DNA from: an uncultured Sphingomonadaceae bacterium | GTDB taxonomy: Bacteria > Pseudomonadota > Alphaproteobacteria > Sphingomonadales > Sphingomonadaceae | Reading direction: 5' to 3' | NCBI GenBank assembly: GCA_937996655.1 | Contig: CALKUK010000001.1 | Location: 1-6,428 of the forward strand | DNA: 6,428 bases | Shown: in pieces, positions 6,398 to 6,428 of the stretch | How the letters are laid out: each line of letters begins with the position of its first letter | Position numbering within the stretch: the stretch's first letter is position 1 | Position numbers and translations under genes: made by a program | Notes under the pieces: generated by a model | What the model saw: only the letters and a program-made list of their open reading frames with translations | Database searches by the model: none | Told to the model about the DNA's origin: nothing

Positions 6398-6428
6398 GCG
6401 GGCCTCCTGATGCACTGGTTCAGCATGG
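6394..6428 (-). CDS. Possible 3' end of an upstream gene
   Basis: On the minus strand one frame is open from the window edge and ends in TGA at 6396-6394. This again overlaps the following ATG as ATGA, as at the other two operon junctions. Only about ten codons are present, and chance openness over this length is common, so this is a suggestion that the operon continues beyond the window. Confidence 0.2.
   Translation of the reverse strand, partial: MLNQCIRRPA

Overview
The window reads as two unlike pieces of DNA joined near position 2185. The left piece (1 to about 2185) is actinobacterial in character. It holds the 3' two thirds of a DNA topoisomerase I gene whose product ends in glycine-aromatic repeats and a lysine/alanine tail, with no zinc-finger cysteines. 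This is the layout of actinobacterial TopA. Base composition here is near 50% GC (30 of 60 in block 1021-1080), low for the phylum, which would suit a freshwater streamlined lineage; that lineage guess is weak. The right piece (about 2190 to 6428) is GC-rich (46 of 60 in block 5041-5100) and looks proteobacterial, most likely alphaproteobacterial, judging by gene content and composition.

Layout: 3-2084 (+) topA, 5' end missing; 2094-2354 (+) an 86-codon ORF whose first ~30 residues resemble the N-terminus of an M3 peptidase and whose remainder resembles the C-terminus of an ABC-transporter substrate-binding protein; 2453-3722 a complete IS481-family insertion sequence with one transposase gene (+); 3790-6397 (-) three tightly coupled genes, read from right to left: amidohydrolase, paralogous amidohydrolase, Rieske [2Fe-2S] protein. 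The insertion sequence lies between two arms of a 12-bp inverted repeat in the gap between the (+) and (-) genes.

The three (-) genes overlap by ATGA at both junctions, so they are almost certainly one operon. Two metal-dependent amidohydrolases of the ACMSD-like (Amidohydro_2) superfamily with a small Rieske electron carrier suggest breakdown of a small organic, possibly cyclic, compound, but the substrate cannot be read from the sequence. A convergent substrate-binding-protein remnant is compatible with an uptake system nearby.

The most important caution is that the left and right halves probably do not come from one chromosome. The in-frame protein fusion at 2175-2195, the composition shift and the taxonomic mismatch together suggest an assembly or amplification chimera. 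I found no CRISPR array, tRNA, rRNA, phage module or recognisable new defence system.
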